A stretch of DNA of 64,000 nt from Takakia lepidozioides (taxonomy: Eukaryota; Streptophyta; Takakiopsida; Takakiales; Takakiaceae): NCBI GenBank assembly GCA_030704615.1, contig CM060734.1, forward strand, positions 10,542,001-10,606,000, given 5' to 3'. The translations under genes and the position numbers were made by a program. Positions 1 through 11,397 of this stretch are shown here, in pieces. How positions within the stretch are numbered: position 1 is the stretch's first letter; each line of letters opens with the position of its first letter. Below the pieces are notes generated by a model. That model saw only the letters and a program-made list of their open reading frames with translations. It was not told where the DNA came from and searched no databases.

Positions 1-15
1 AAACATAGGATCCTA

Positions 16-1983
16 ATGTTTCTAAGAGCTGAGAAAATGCAATGTGTTGTTGATGGCACAGTGCCAAGACCCACCACACCCATCCCAGCTTCAGGAGGAG
101 CAGTTGTGCATACTCCTGCTACTGGCGCTGGCAGCAAGACGGAATGGGATACCCAAAATAACATTGCGTTATCCTATCTTCTTAATTGCCTGGATAATAG
201 CCAGATAAATCATGTTACTAATTTTACCATCGCTCAAGAAGCATGGACAATACTTAACGATCTATATGATGCGCAAGACACGGTGACCAAGATGTGTCTT
301 AAGGATCAGCTTGTCACTCTAAAGTTCAAGGAGGGAGCCAGCCTTACTAAACATATCCATGCTTTTCAAGCTTTGTTAGATCAACTTAGCTCTGCTGGTT
401 CGAGGGTACCTAACGAGGAGGCTGTTATATCCTTGTGCGTAGTATGCCACCTTCATATCGTAATTTCTTAACAGCCTTAAGAGGTAATCAGGCTCTTACC
501 CTTACACAACTGATCACCTATCTTCTCCAGGAGGAGACCATGATGAAACATGATGATCCTAAACCTGTTGCCACTTTACTGTACACCCAAAAGCGGGAGT
601 TCATACCTCGAGGAGGAGGTCGACCTTCTACCTCGACTGTATCCCCTGTCCTGTCTGCCAGTCAGCCCCCTAGCTCTAATGGGGCGTTCTTTAAAATGCT
701 TTTACTGCAAGATGACCAATCATGTTATTAAGGACTGTCGCAAGCGCATTGCTGCAGAAAAGCGAGCTGCTCAAAATCTGGATAGACCAAAGACTGTTAG
801 ACGCTTGCTGGTCACAGCTATGTCTCCTACTCCTACAAGGGATACTAGTTGGTACATTGATACCGGTGCCACAGACCACATGGCCCATGATAGGAGTCAC
901 TTTCATACCTACATTTCTTTAGATCCTGCTCAAGTTGTCTATTTAGGAGACAACTCGACTCAATCTATTGTTGGCATAGGCGATGTCTACGTTACCCTTT
1001 GTCATGGTGAGCCTATCATTATATCTAATGTTCTTCATGTCCCTGGCATTACCAAGAACCTCTATTCCATCAAACACCTTGATTCTTCAAATGGTGAGAT
1101 GGTTTTATGCCGGGGAATTTGTTTCCTTACAGATTCCCAAGGTCAGCTTATTGCCAAATGTCCTCAAGTAAATGACCTTTACAAACTTGGTGAGTCCTGC
1201 CCTCCCCCTCCCATTGTTGCCATCCCAGCATCTACTGCCACACCTGCTGAAGTGTGGCATCGACGTCTTGGCCGTATTGGGCAAGCTCGGCTCCACCAAT
1301 TGTTCACTGGCAACATGGTTCGGGGCATTGCTCCTATGATTCTCACCCCCTGTGTTTCTTGTAACACAACCGTCAGCCCTTTCCTAAGGATGGTGCCAAT
1401 CGTGCTACTAAGCTTCTAGGTCTAGTTCACTCAGACATCTGTGGACCTCTTACACCTGCAACCCATTCTGGTTTCGTTACTTTATGACTTTAATTGATGA
1501 CTACTCACATTACACTAGGGTGTATTTGTTACGTAAAAAGTCTCATGCTCTCCACACTTTCAAAGAGTGGAAAAACTATGCTGAAAATCAACTCCACAAA
1601 ACAGTTCAGGTTCTCCGAACTGACAATGGAGGTGAATACGTTTCGCAAGCCTTTACCGACTTTTGTGCTCAGTATGGGATACATAGGCAGTTGACAGTTC
1701 CTCATACCCCTCAACATAATGGTGTTGCAGAACGCATGAACCAAACCCTCATGAAGATGGTGCGATCTACCTTATTTCATGCTCATCACTCCAAGTCATA
1801 TTGGGGAGAGGCCATGATTACAGCCAATTATGTCAACAATCGTATCCCGACCGTAGCTTTACCGCCAGACAAAACTCCTTATGAGCTATGGCATAATTCT
1901 AAACCTGACATATCTCATATGAGAGTATTTGCCTGCACTGCTTTTGCTCATGTCCATGAAGAGACTCGTACTAAGCTAGATCC
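16..1983 (+). pseudogene. Ty1/copia retrotransposon fragment: gag, protease, integrase (truncated)
   Basis: Consecutive reading frames give, in order, a copia-type gag (UBN2-like, 16 to about 690), a CCHC knuckle (CFYCKMTNHVIKDC near 708-750), an aspartic protease (WYIDTGATDHM near 850), the GAG-pre-integrase region (WHRRLGRIGQARLHQL near 1255) and the integrase core. The core shows the first Asp in LIDDYSHYTRVY (about 1490), the second in LRTDNGGEYVS (about 1615) and the Glu in HNGVAERMNQ (about 1720). Frameshifts lie near 440, 690 and 1390, so it cannot make one polyprotein. The frame stops matching copia after TKLDP, where gypsy-type gag begins, so reverse transcriptase and RNase H are missing. 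No LTR is visible, and the left end runs out of the window. Family assignment is secure; the element is dead. Confidence 0.93.
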
Positions 1984-2904
1984 CTATATGGAAGTTTACA
2001 ACAGTTAAAGCAAAAGAAGCATGAAATTGTTGAAGAGTACATGGAAAAGATGGAATTGATGATGAAAAAATTGGCTGCTGTACCAGCACCAGGATTACAG
2101 AAGACTTGGTTTGTGAGTGGACTAAGACCAGAGTTGCAAAAGAAAGTGGATATGCTACCCCATAATACGGTGGATGAGGCATTTGAAACAGCTAACAAAA
2201 TTGAGCAATTGGGAATGGTCAGGAGAGAGAAAATGGATGATGATGACTCTGAGGATGAGTCAGATGACAAAGAAGAGCAAGAGCTCAAGAGGAAGAGTAA
2301 GAGGAAGGAAAAGTTGAAGAGAGATAACTATGAGAAAATAGTAGAAGAAATCTTGAAAAAATATGCCACAGAGGCTGCAACACATTGGAGGAAGGGTGTT
2401 TGGTGTGCAAAATGCCAGAACGAAGGCCATACCACCACTGAATGCCACATGAAGGAGAAACACTGTACTATTTGTAAAATGGATAACCATTCTACTGAGA
2501 ATTGTTATTACAACAGAAGGGCGGCTGCAAGAGAACCTAGGCAAGTAAGGGTGCATCAAGTGCAGCCCCAGCCAAGAAGAAACAGTAATCAGGAGCACTA
2601 TGGTAGGCCTGGTGGTTATAACAATGGTATGGAAGGGAGAGGTACTCCAAGAGGGAATTATCAAGGCAACTATCAGGGTAATCCAAGGGGGAATTACCAG
2701 TCAGGGAATCAGGATTATAGAAATAATCCCAGAGCAGACCAAGGGCGAGGACCCAATGGTGAAGAACTGTGTTACTATTGTAATCAGGCAGGACATCGCA
2801 AGGCAGCCTGTTCATTTTGGATTAGACATCAGAATGAGATGAGAGCTCATGTGAATGAGAGCCCAGTGGTGGCAGCTCACATGGTTAGGCCATGTGTTGT
2901 TTAG
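1984..2904 (+). pseudogene. Ty3/gypsy element (gypsy-B): gag C-terminal part with three zinc knuckles
   Basis: An open frame reads through a gag-like helical region (KTWFVSGLRPELQKKV) and an acidic then lysine-rich linker to three CX2CX4HX4C knuckles: CAKCQNEGHTTTEC, CTICKMDNHSTENC and CYYCNQAGHRKAAC. An Arg/Gly/Asn-rich nucleic-acid-binding stretch separates the second and third. The first part of gag, including the start and most of the capsid, is absent because the sequence joins copia integrase at about 1983. It is followed by the gypsy-B protease region. The open frame from 2041 is uninterrupted to its TAG, so decay is lighter here than in pol. Confidence 0.88.
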
Positions 2905-2915
2905 AAGTAAGTACA

Positions 2916-3800
2916 ATGATAGTAACCAGAAGCAAAGCTAAATTAATACCTCCAGTAGATGAGGAAGATGATGATAATGAAGATGGCAGTGATGTGCCTG
3001 AAGCTGATGAGGCTTGGAGAAATGAGAATGAACTGCACAAAGAAGTGGCAGATATCATAAGGGAAATGCAGAAGAGTACTGATATTCCTATGGCAGATTC
3101 CTCTGATTCTGGAAGAGAAATGAAAAGAGTGAGGATGAAGGAAAGAAAGAAGCTGCAGAAGTGCAGAGTAATGAAGGGACTTTGGCTGAAGTAATATGCC
3201 AGTCCAAGGCGGAGATTACCATTGGACAGTTATTGGTTGTGGCACCTCATTGTAGGCACAAGCTATATCAAGCAATCAATCAGGTTGCCCATGAGACAGA
3301 GAACACAGACATGAATAGCAAGGTGACCAGTTATAATGTGAAGCCGGAAGGGCGAGAAACAGTCATGGACTTTGAATGATTCTATGCCAGTATCCAATTG
3401 AGAATTGGAAGCCAGATCTGACTGATGTACTGATAGATGGAGGCTCTGGAGTGAATATCATAACAGACCATTAAGGTAGAAGCTTGGTCTAGTAACATGA
3501 AACCAGCCCCATTCCACAGTAACAATGGCAGATCAAAGAAGTGTTCAGCCATTAGGTTTGATAAAAGGAGTTAGATACAGATTCAAAAGATGATCTTTAA
3601 GATCACAGTGACTGTGTTGAAAATGGATGATGTCATGGAAGCTTACTCCTTATTGTTGGGTCGACCATTGCTGAAACAGGCCAGGGTATTCCATGACTGG
3701 AATTCCCAGTTACTAACTGTGCATGATGAAAGCACAAAATACAAATCACCACAAGAAATCTAGTAGACTTACCTGCTACGAGAAGACCTCGGGGAGTCAG
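2916..3800 (+). pseudogene. gypsy-B polyprotein: acidic linker and aspartic protease, broken
   Basis: The frame starting MIVTRSKAK runs into an acidic linker, then frameshifts near 3170. The protease active-site region LIDGGSGVNIIT lies near 3428-3463; its DGGS in place of DTGA is typical of the Tat/Athila branch of plant gypsy elements. The flap-to-C-terminal strand with LLLGRPLLKQARVFHDW follows near 3650-3700. Several stops and shifts separate these pieces. It is part of the same element as the gag upstream and the reverse transcriptase downstream. Confidence 0.75.
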
Positions 3801-4790
3801 AGAATATGACTGGAGGAGAGGACTTGATGAGGAGCAGAAGCTAACCCTGTTCGCTGCACACCTAGAGTGGGAGCAATTGCAGAAATGCAACTTGAGGGCC
3901 TAGTTGTCTAAAAATATCTATTGTGGTGTAGTGACAACAACACCATTGAGGGTGAAACAAGCAGTTATCCACCACATTCTATGAATAAAAGAGTGAAGAA
4001 ATGGAACTACTAGAAGAACCATCCACTGTGATTTTACAGGATGAAGTAGTGCTGGTGGACAATCACACACTGATGAGCAGTGAGAAAGTGATGTGGGAAC
4101 TGAGGAGGACCGAGAATAGATGAAGTGGGGGGGGGCTAACTAGAGCCAAATTCTTTGAGAAGCTAAGAGTCTGTTCATCAATACAAAAATGTCTTTGCTT
4201 GGAGCTATGAGGATCTGAAAGGATACCACCTGAGATCTGTTAGCATAAGATTGAACTGGAACCAGGGTCAGTACCAATCAAACAGGCAGGTACAGAATGA
4301 ATCCCGCAACTATGCACAGAAGGTTGGGGAAGAGATCAAGAAATTGGCTGAGGCTAAGTTTATATACCCGATAGAGTATACAACTTGGTTGTCACCCATT
4401 GTGATAGTTCCCTAGAAGAGTGGTAAACTGAGAGTTTGTGTGAACTATAAGAAGTTGAATGTTTGTACAAAGAAAGATCTTTTTCTTTTGCCATTCACAG
4501 AAGCGGTACTGGACACTGTGGCAGGCCATGAGATGTACTCTTCATGATTGGGCTTCAGTGGGTATAACCAAGTGCAAGTGACAGAAGAAACAGGGAAAGC
4601 CAGCTTTCATCACAGACTGGGGTGCTTATGCATACAAAGTCATGCATTTTGGACTTTGTAATGCACCATCAACCTTTCAAAAGAGTGATAAGTGAATCTT
4701 TCCATGAGTATCTGGATGATTTCATGCGGTGTTCTTAGATGATTTTGTGTGTACAGCTCTAAGAATGAGCACTTGCATAAATTGGATTAT
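3801..4790 (+). pseudogene. gypsy-B polyprotein: linker and heavily decayed reverse transcriptase
   Basis: In shifting frames I can follow reverse transcriptase pieces: EEIKKLAEAKFIYPIEYTTW (about 4330), LRVCVNYKKLNV (about 4430), a FSGYNQV-like block (about 4550) and a DDFCVYSSKNEHLHKLD block (about 4740) that corresponds to the catalytic YxDD region. The order and spacing fit a gypsy reverse transcriptase, but stops and shifts occur every 50-100 codons. The stretch 3801-4250 is the poorly conserved linker from protease to reverse transcriptase, where I see only short matches. Confidence 0.7.
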
Positions 4791-5586
4791 GTTTGGCCAG
4801 ATGCAGGATGAGAGGTCTGGGCCTGAATCCAGAGAAGTGTACTTTCTGTATGAATTCAGGGGTACTTTTAGGACACATTGTGTGTAAGAGGGGATTTCTT
4901 GTGGATCCCAGAAAGACAGAGGCCATTAAAGCCTCTCCACCACGAGTAAATGTTAAGAGTCTAAGGAGATTCCTTGGACAAACCAGTTATTACAGAAGGT
5001 TTGTTAGACGGTATACACAGATAGCAGCACCATTGAGCAAGCTTTTGAAGAAAGATGCAGTGTTTGCATGGACAGCTGAATGTCAACAGGCTTTTGAGGA
5101 ACTTACATTGTCAATAACAACTACACCTGTGTTTTATAACCCCCACTGGCATGTAGTGTTTCATGTTCACTATGACGCCTCAGGAGAAGCATTTGGAGGG
5201 CAGTATTAGCCCCAAAATATTAAGGAACATAGATTCATCCTGTGTATTATGCTAGCAGGTTGATGAACAGTGTTGAGAGGAACTATAGCACAACTGAAAG
5301 AGAAGCATTGGCAATGATTTATGCAGTCAAGAAATTCAGGCATTACCTATTGGGAAGAAAGTTTATGTTCTATGTGGATCATCAGGCTCTGATTTATTTG
5401 GTGAACAAGCCTTTGGTAAGTGAAAGGATAGCAAGGTGGTTAATAATCTTGCACGAGTTTGAGTTCAAAGTTGTTTACAAGCCTGGCCGTTTGCATCTTG
5501 TGGCAGATCACTTGTCACGCCTATCAACAAGAGAGCCCGCCACAGGAGTAGACCACCAACTACTGATGCGAGTTTATTTGCAGTGA
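4791..5586 (+). pseudogene. gypsy-B polyprotein: RT thumb/connection and RNase H
   Basis: Two long frames carry the connection region (LGHIVCKRGFLVDPRKTEAI, LRRFLGQTSYYRRFVRRY) and an RNase H domain. The latter has YDASGEAFGG in place of the usual TDAS, ERNYSTTEREALAMIYAVKKF with its Glu, FYVDHQALIYLV with its Asp, and ADHLSRL at the end. A stop near 5208 breaks the RNase H domain after the first Asp. The order matches gypsy pol and continues from the decayed reverse transcriptase. Confidence 0.85.
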
Positions 5587-5719
5587 GGTGCAGGGAAGTG
5601 CAGATGATTGGTTAGATTGGCAGTGGCCAATCAGATACTACCTTACTTATGGTCAGTGCCCACCTAGTTATGGGAAGGAGTAGAGGAAGAGAATAGCTAT
5701 CAAGGCTTTACCCTATACT

Positions 5720-6925
5720 ATGATAGGGGGTAGAATGTATAAGCTAGGACCTGATGAAGTACTTGAACGATGCTTGTACCACTATGAAGTAAATAAAGTT
5801 TTGGAGGAAAATCATAAAGGAGTGGTTGGAGGTCATTTTGGAGAAGAAACTACCAGTAGAAAGATACTACTTGTAGGTTATTGGTGGCCTACTTTGTTCA
5901 AGAATGTACACAAGTATTGTAAGAGTTGTGATGAGTGTCAGAGGCTAAGACCTTGCAAGAGATCTGGGAAGATGGCTTTTGCATCCTACGATGCCTACTT
6001 AATCATTTCAGAAATGGGGACTAGATTTTGTCGGACCAGTTAACCCACCAGCCAGAAATACACAGAACAAGTATATAGTCACAGCCACTGATTATACTAC
6101 AAAGTGGGTGGAAGTTAAAGCTTTGAAGGACAACACAGCTAAGTACACAGCAAGATTCATGTATTTACACATACTTACAAGATTTGGTTGTCCCCTGGAA
6201 TTTATCAGTGACCAGGGAAGTCACTTCATTAATGAGACCATAGAACTATTGACTTTAGAGTTCATGATTGTACATATGAAGAATACAACTTATTACCCAC
6301 GGGGTAATGGGCAGGCAGAGGTCACCAACAAAATACTATGTACAATCTTGGCTAAGATAGTCAATGTGAACAAAACAGATTGGGATACAAAGCTGCTGAC
6401 AGCTTTGTGGTCATACAGGACTTCATATAAAATCACCACTAAGTATAACACCATTCCAATTGGTTTAGGTATGGAAGTTTTACTTCCAGTGGAATTCTTG
6501 TTACCTACCCTGAGAACTGAATGGGGAAGGAGAATGGAATTGGAAGATTCAATTAAGGTCACGAAACATGAATTATACCATGTGGAAGAAGTACGTGTTA
6601 CTGCAGCGGATAACATGACCAGAATTCAGATGAAGAGGAAGGATCAGTTCGATGAAGGTAAATTAAAGACTTTTAAGACGGGAGATTTGGTACTGTGGTT
6701 GCAGAAGAAGGGAAAGATTAAAGCTTCTAAGCTTAAATCACCATGGAAATGACCTTATGTTATACATAAGATGTATGATAATAACACCGCCATGTTACAA
6801 ACCATTAATAAAGAAATGTTGGGAAGAGTCAATGCCAATAAGTTGAAGGGATACAGTGGTATCCATGACAAACCATTGCAGCACGATTTGCATGTTGAAA
6901 CACAAAAACAGTCACGGGCTGCGCC
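5720..6925 (+). pseudogene. gypsy-B polyprotein: integrase
   Basis: The zinc-binding HHCC domain is seen as HKGVVGGHFGEE followed by CKSCDEC (about 5815-5940). The core has D in TATDYTTKW (about 6085), D in EFISDQGSHF (about 6200) and E in GNGQAEVTNK (about 6305), the expected DDE spacing. A frameshift lies near 6010. A TGA near 6750 falls where a Gly is expected (SPWK, stop, PYVIHKMYDN), and the typical gypsy integrase tail continues to about 6925. No chromodomain is seen, unlike the element at 9753-27521. Confidence 0.88.
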
Positions 6926-7005
6926 GGTGATACCAACGGAGTATGGAGCACTCGCATTAAGCCGAGCGTGTATGGCCAGGGCGGAAAGTACAGGTGTTTG
7001 CATAG

Positions 7006-7110
7006 CTGTCACAGCCCACCACAGTGCCACACAGCCTATCACAGCCCACCACAGTCTGACACAGCCTTTCACACAGCCACAACACAGCCCACACGCGGGT
7101 TTCACAGTCC
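7006..7110 (+). repeat. CACAGCC-rich short tandem array
   Basis: About 100 bp of imperfect units built on CACAGCC/CACACAGCC follow the gypsy-B pol gene. The reverse complement of the same motif recurs at 28880-28975 and 47985-48115, downstream of the two ORF-X copies in their own orientation. It may mark LTR or untranslated regions of this retroelement group. Confidence 0.6.
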
Positions 7111-7900
7111 ATAGGGTCAGTGACAGGTGGGACGCGGGTTACGTCAGAAAGTGGCCGCCAAGTGAAATGACAGCTTAGAAGTCAAACACGGAGAATGTGT
7201 CACGCGGACAGGGGAAGACGGAAGCAGGTTCAAAAACGAACACGTGGCCACTAGAGCGAAGCACACCGCGATGCATATATTGCGAAAGTGGGTATCATCA
7301 TGCAAGAGGACAAACTGGGCCGTGCAAGAGGACAAACTGGGCCGTCAAAGTCCCTATCCAGTACATCAACCAAAACTAATTGTGGGCCCATTAATGCATT
7401 CAGGGCAAAGGTAACGGAACCCTTTACGAGTACAGAAAAGGAGGGACTTTTGCCACATGGGCTGTCCTAGTGGACATTCCAGAGGGGGATGTCCACTAAA
7501 GGGAGTAAAATTAAGGAGTTACCCAAGGAGGCAACAGCCAATCACGAGTGAGAATTTCATGCCGGTGGTTTCCTCCAAGAAACAAGAACAAGAAATTAGG
7601 GGAGTTATGAGCGCAAGAGTCGGGGTGGCTCCGAATAGCCAGTGTCTCGACGGGAGGGGCAATCAAAGCTATAGCTTTGTAGCTATGGCAGATATTACAG
7701 ATTACACGCTCGCTTTACTTCTCACGCAGTGACGCAAGGACGGACGGGTTGAGAGTACATTCTCTCTCACTCGATATTTGCAAGCCCTACAGGCTTACAC
7801 ACACTTACCCATTACATTCTGTGCCAACCATACCTTTATGCTTTATGCCCTGCAAGCTTTCCTACAGTTGTTTCAAACAAGGCCTTCTTGTTTGTCTGGG
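7111..7900 (+). other. Non-coding stretch between gypsy-B pol and ORF-X, probably LTR or untranslated leader
   Basis: No convincing reading frame. A 22-bp unit beginning GCAAGAGGACAAACTGGGCC is directly repeated twice at about 7303-7346, and AGCTATAGCTTTGTAGCTATG near 7668 is a small self-complementary run. By position this could be the 3' LTR of gypsy-B or the leader of ORF-X. I could not find a matching second LTR, so the assignment is open. Confidence 0.4.
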
Positions 7901-9752
7901 ATGAAGAGAGTGAGGGGAATGGAGGATATAAGGGTAAAGAGCACCACGATCCAAACAATTGCTACACCACAGGCAGTACAGCTGCTGAGGGAGTTGCGAT
8001 TGGAAGGGCTGCTACGCAAGGATTGGTCTTTGCATCATCGGAAGTATATGATTCAATTTGTTCAGAACTTTGAACCTCGGACAGGAATTACCCAGGTGAG
8101 GGGAGTAGATATAGAAATTACTCCCCAGTACTTGCAGCAATTGTTCGATTTGCCATCGGGTCATGTGGATGTGGATGAGTACAGGGCAAGATTGCAGATA
8201 GGGAATCTGTTCCAAGAAGGGAGTTTCTTTAAGACTCAAGGATACACCTGCACCAAGGCCGAGTACCCAGGGCTAAGAGAAGTTGGCCAAGTACTGAACG
8301 TTCTGTTTGCCATGAAACAGAACCAACAGTACTTGAGCAGATCATTCACAGAGGATATACTGAAAGCTTTGAGGGGAGAGGATGTAGCTTAGGCAGAGTT
8401 AATGTACAATGGTCTGGTGGAAGAGATGAAGAGGTTACAGGGTACTGCTGCTAAGTCTCCGATCATTGTGTCTGGCCCAGTCATTGCCCAAATTATTCTT
8501 GACTCTTGCATACTTGATACGCGAGAACGTAAGGTGATGGGCGTATTTGAGACAGTAACCACTGCAATTGAAGAGCAGGGTTCTTCACATAGCGAAGGTG
8601 GAATGGCGGGGCAACACTAGTCTAAGAGACAAAAGCGGGATATGATTGTAGTGGCGGATCCACTAGCTTCAAGAAAACCGTAAGATGATGTTTCCATAGC
8701 TCTTGTGCAGGATGGGGCACAGCAGCACAGAGGGCTGTTATCACTGGAAGCACGACCTTTGGAAAGGGAAAAAGAAGTCACTTTGGTACCACAGCCATCA
8801 CAACCAGTTGACTCGGTTGTCTCAGAGGTTCCTCAGTTAGAACATGCTGTTGCACCAGAGCCTATTGCTCTGGAAGGAGAAGGGTTGGACATTCACTACA
8901 GAGCAGGTCGTGGCAGAAATTGAAAAGGGTGACCTTCTCTATGAAAACTCTGGCTTGGTCAGGGGATCAGTGGTATCAGAGGTGCAGAGTCTATTCAGGG
9001 AAATCCCTGCTGAGCATGTAATACCCAAACCTGTGACGGAGGTGCCAGGGGTAGAATGTAAGGACACTGTAGCACCTGTGGAGAATAAGGTTCTTCAGGA
9101 AGAAGATCTTGTGGGAACATGGCCTGAATGGTTGGTGAAACATCACACTGTGGAGGATCAGGGAGAACAGCAGCAAGTTCACCATGACGACCCACAGCAG
9201 GCCATGCTTATGAGTTCCATAAGCAGGACACTCAATTTGTTGGGCACTTATGTGAAATCTCATGTTCCATTTACACAATTAGCAGCTTTGAGGGAGGAAC
9301 TCAAGTAGGAGTTTGAGGCAAGAATTGCCACTGAGTGTGCAAACAAGGTGGATGTGGAGGCCAATCTCCAGTTGCAGAAAGAATTGAAGGACACGAAGGC
9401 TGCCCTTCAGTTGGAAAAGATGAATCTAATTGAAGCGGGTCTGGAGCAAGAGAAGTTGCATGAAGCACATAAGCGACAACTTTACCAGTTGCAGATGATG
9501 CATGAGAGAAAATTGCAGGAGGTGAAAGTGCTTCATACAGAGTTGGAGGCAGTTCATCAGAAAATGACCATTCAGTGTACTTCACTAACAACTACTTTGG
9601 AGAACACTGCGATAGAAATGAATAAACAAGCAAAGAGATGTATAATGGTGGAGACTGAAACAATGACGCAAGGGAATCTCATTGCTGACTTACAGGCTAC
9701 TATTCGTTGCAATGAGGATACTTTCCAACAGTATAGTCAAGTTGAGGCTGAG
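7901..9752 (+). pseudogene. ORF-X copy 1, N-terminal and central part (retroelement-type coiled-coil protein)
   Basis: From ATG 7901 (MKRVRGMEDIRV) a frame can be followed, with stops at about 8390, 8618, 8681 and 9306, to 9752. The N-terminal 230 residues form a compact helical domain (ITPQYLQQLFDLPSGHV, AKSPIIVSGPVIAQIILDSC) that vaguely recalls the plant-retrotransposon domains of Athila-type extra ORFs. The centre is a long heptad-rich coiled coil (EEFEARIATECANKV onward). The same protein is encoded on the minus strand at 48285-54962. It is cut at codon level after QVEAE by the chromovirus and resumes at 27527 with KERYILKLQQ. Its place after gypsy-B pol suggests an accessory ORF of a Tat/Athila-like element. 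Function unknown. Confidence 0.7.
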
Positions 9753-10478
9753 TGTCGCGGCTCTTTGCCTTGAGGGCAGGGGGTCGGGACACATGAGGGG
9801 CTGCCCCTGTGGTGGGGGCAGCGGCAGCGATAGGTATGGGGGGCTGAAGCACCCTTGAGTGCCCAAGGCACTCAAGGAGGCGGAGGTGCTCACTAGGTGG
9901 AGCCCCGCACACCGGGTTGCGGTGGGGGTGGCTCCACAAGGGTGGTGGGTAGCTTAGCGGGACTTAGTGGGGGTGGCATAGGACTCACCATGGGGCGGAG
10001 ACCTCGTGGTGGGAGTCGTGGGGAGTCTTGGGACTCATCACGGTCCAGAGGGGCCGTGGTGAGTGGGCCAAGACTCACTGCGACTCATCACCGGGAGTCG
10101 AGGGTTTTCGTGGTGGTTCGCCATAAAATGGCATGGCTGGTTGTGAAACCCCCACGGACAGCTACAGAAGTATATATAAGGGGAGTAGTGACCCCGAGAA
10201 CGGTGCAAGCCCGTTGGTGACCAAAAACTAGTGAGTAAGCGAGCGAGCCGGAAAGCGACCAAAGAGTGGGGAGCTGTTCCGGACTGCCATCTACCAAGGG
10301 AATTCTCCTAGGCCCAAATAGGTGGAGGGTTTAGTGGGAAGCGAAGGGGGGACCGTTTGTCCCGGTGAGCAGCCGAAGCTCCAAGTTGGCCCGGGCGGCC
10401 AGGTTGGGAGTCAGGCGCGCGCATCGGAGCGAGTACTATGACTTGAAGGGGAGCTTACCGAAGTGAGGGTGCGCGACA
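9753..10478 (+). repeat. 5' LTR of the chromovirus
   Basis: Starts TGTCGCGG and ends GCGCGACA. It matches 26792-27521 nearly base for base with scattered substitutions and small indels. A TATA box, TATATATAAG, lies at 10171-10180, about two-thirds of the way through, which should set the transcription start and the R region. Confidence 0.95.
10171..10180 (+). promoter_or_regulatory. LTR TATA box
   Basis: TATATATAAG in the 5' LTR, with the identical sequence at 27212-27221 in the 3' LTR. It is the only strong TATA element in the LTR and sits about 300 bp before the LTR end. Confidence 0.7.
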
Positions 10479-10480
10479 CT

Positions 10481-10492
10481 TGGTATCAGAGC
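10481..10492 (+). other. Primer binding site (initiator Met tRNA type)
   Basis: TGGTATCAGAGC begins two bases after the LTR end. This is the classic plant retrotransposon priming site complementary to the 3' end of initiator methionine tRNA. Confidence 0.9.
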
Positions 10493-10533
10493 TTAGAGTT
10501 TAGTACGCGATCGTCCTTGGGATTGGCCTCATC

Positions 10534-10747
10534 ATGGGTCGGGCAAGCCAAAGCGAAAGCGGAACGGCCCAAAAGATGATGATCCTGGTGAGCCCGATGG
10601 GGGCGACGTGTCACCGAAGCGGCCGTTTGAGGAAGCGACGCAGGTTTCTGAAAGCGAGGCCGCTCAAGAGCGGGAGGAATCCGAGGAGTCGGAGCCCGAG
10701 GAATCCGTGAGAGCTCCGACCGACCAACAGATGCCTCCCATGCCGGC
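10534..10747 (+). pseudogene. Chromovirus gag, N-terminal fragment
   Basis: The likely start is ATG 10534, soon after the primer site. In the downstream frame an acidic Glu/Ser-rich stretch (EREESEESEPEESV) ends QQMPPMPA and is cut by MULE-A1. Gag resumes after the transposon at 22072. The start codon and the acidic stretch are in different frames, so a small indel is likely. CATGCCGGC at 10739-10747 is the left copy of the MULE-A1 target duplication. Confidence 0.6.
10739..10747. repeat. MULE-A1 target site duplication, left copy
   Basis: CATGCCGGC, repeated exactly at 22063-22071. Joining the two flanks at one copy rejoins the chromovirus gag region. Confidence 0.92.
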
Positions 10748-10990
10748 CAACGACGCAATGGCGTGAGCGTTGCACGTGAGCGCGCGAGCGTACGCTCACG
10801 CAGGAGTGACGTGGCGTGAGCGTACGCTCACGCCAGCTGACGTGGCGTGAGCCTGCACACATGCTGACGTGGCGTGAGCGTCATGTCAGCATGCTGATGT
10901 GGCGGTAAATGATGACGTGGCACTGTCCGTCAACTGCCACGTCAGCATTAACATGCGCCGCCTATAACCGTGGATGGTCCTATGACCGTG
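10748..10990. repeat. MULE-A1 left terminal and subterminal repeats
   Basis: Behind the terminal repeat, the motif TGACGTGGCGTGAGC recurs at 15-40 bp spacing, and a 22-bp perfect palindrome with core GCGTGAGCGTACGCTCACGC lies at 10813-10834. The right end (21960-22060) holds the same TGACGTGGCGTGAGCG motif. Such subterminal repeats usually serve as transposase binding sites; that role is inferred. Confidence 0.75.
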
Positions 10991-11397
10991 GAATTAATGC
11001 AGGGAATCTTGCCTAAATAGAATCAAGACGAGCGTTGAGGCCTACAATTGCAGCATCCAACATTGTGCAATTACAAATGTTTGTTTCACTTTTACAATTA
11101 CGAAGACGACAAAATATCCTCACAAAGTGTGCGCCATAAAGGCTGCCACGAGAAGACTTCCTCCCTCCTCAAATAACAATGAGAGTTATGATCATCTTCA
11201 AAAGATGATTGTAGTGCATAGCGACAGCAAGACATGTAGACTTCGAACGGTGCAATGACAAATGTGCACTACCTAAAAGTTGTCACTCAGACCTCACTCC
11301 GTATAGTTGGAGGCCATATCATTGCACAGCCGACGAATTGATGTGAATTACACATTTCAAATCATGGTCATCCACATACCACATTACATAGTTCATG

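Noticed and set aside
7006-7110. A telomeric or centromeric satellite
   Set aside because: CACAGCC units are short and irregular and recur only beside retroelement ORFs; they do not match plant telomere TTTAGGG.
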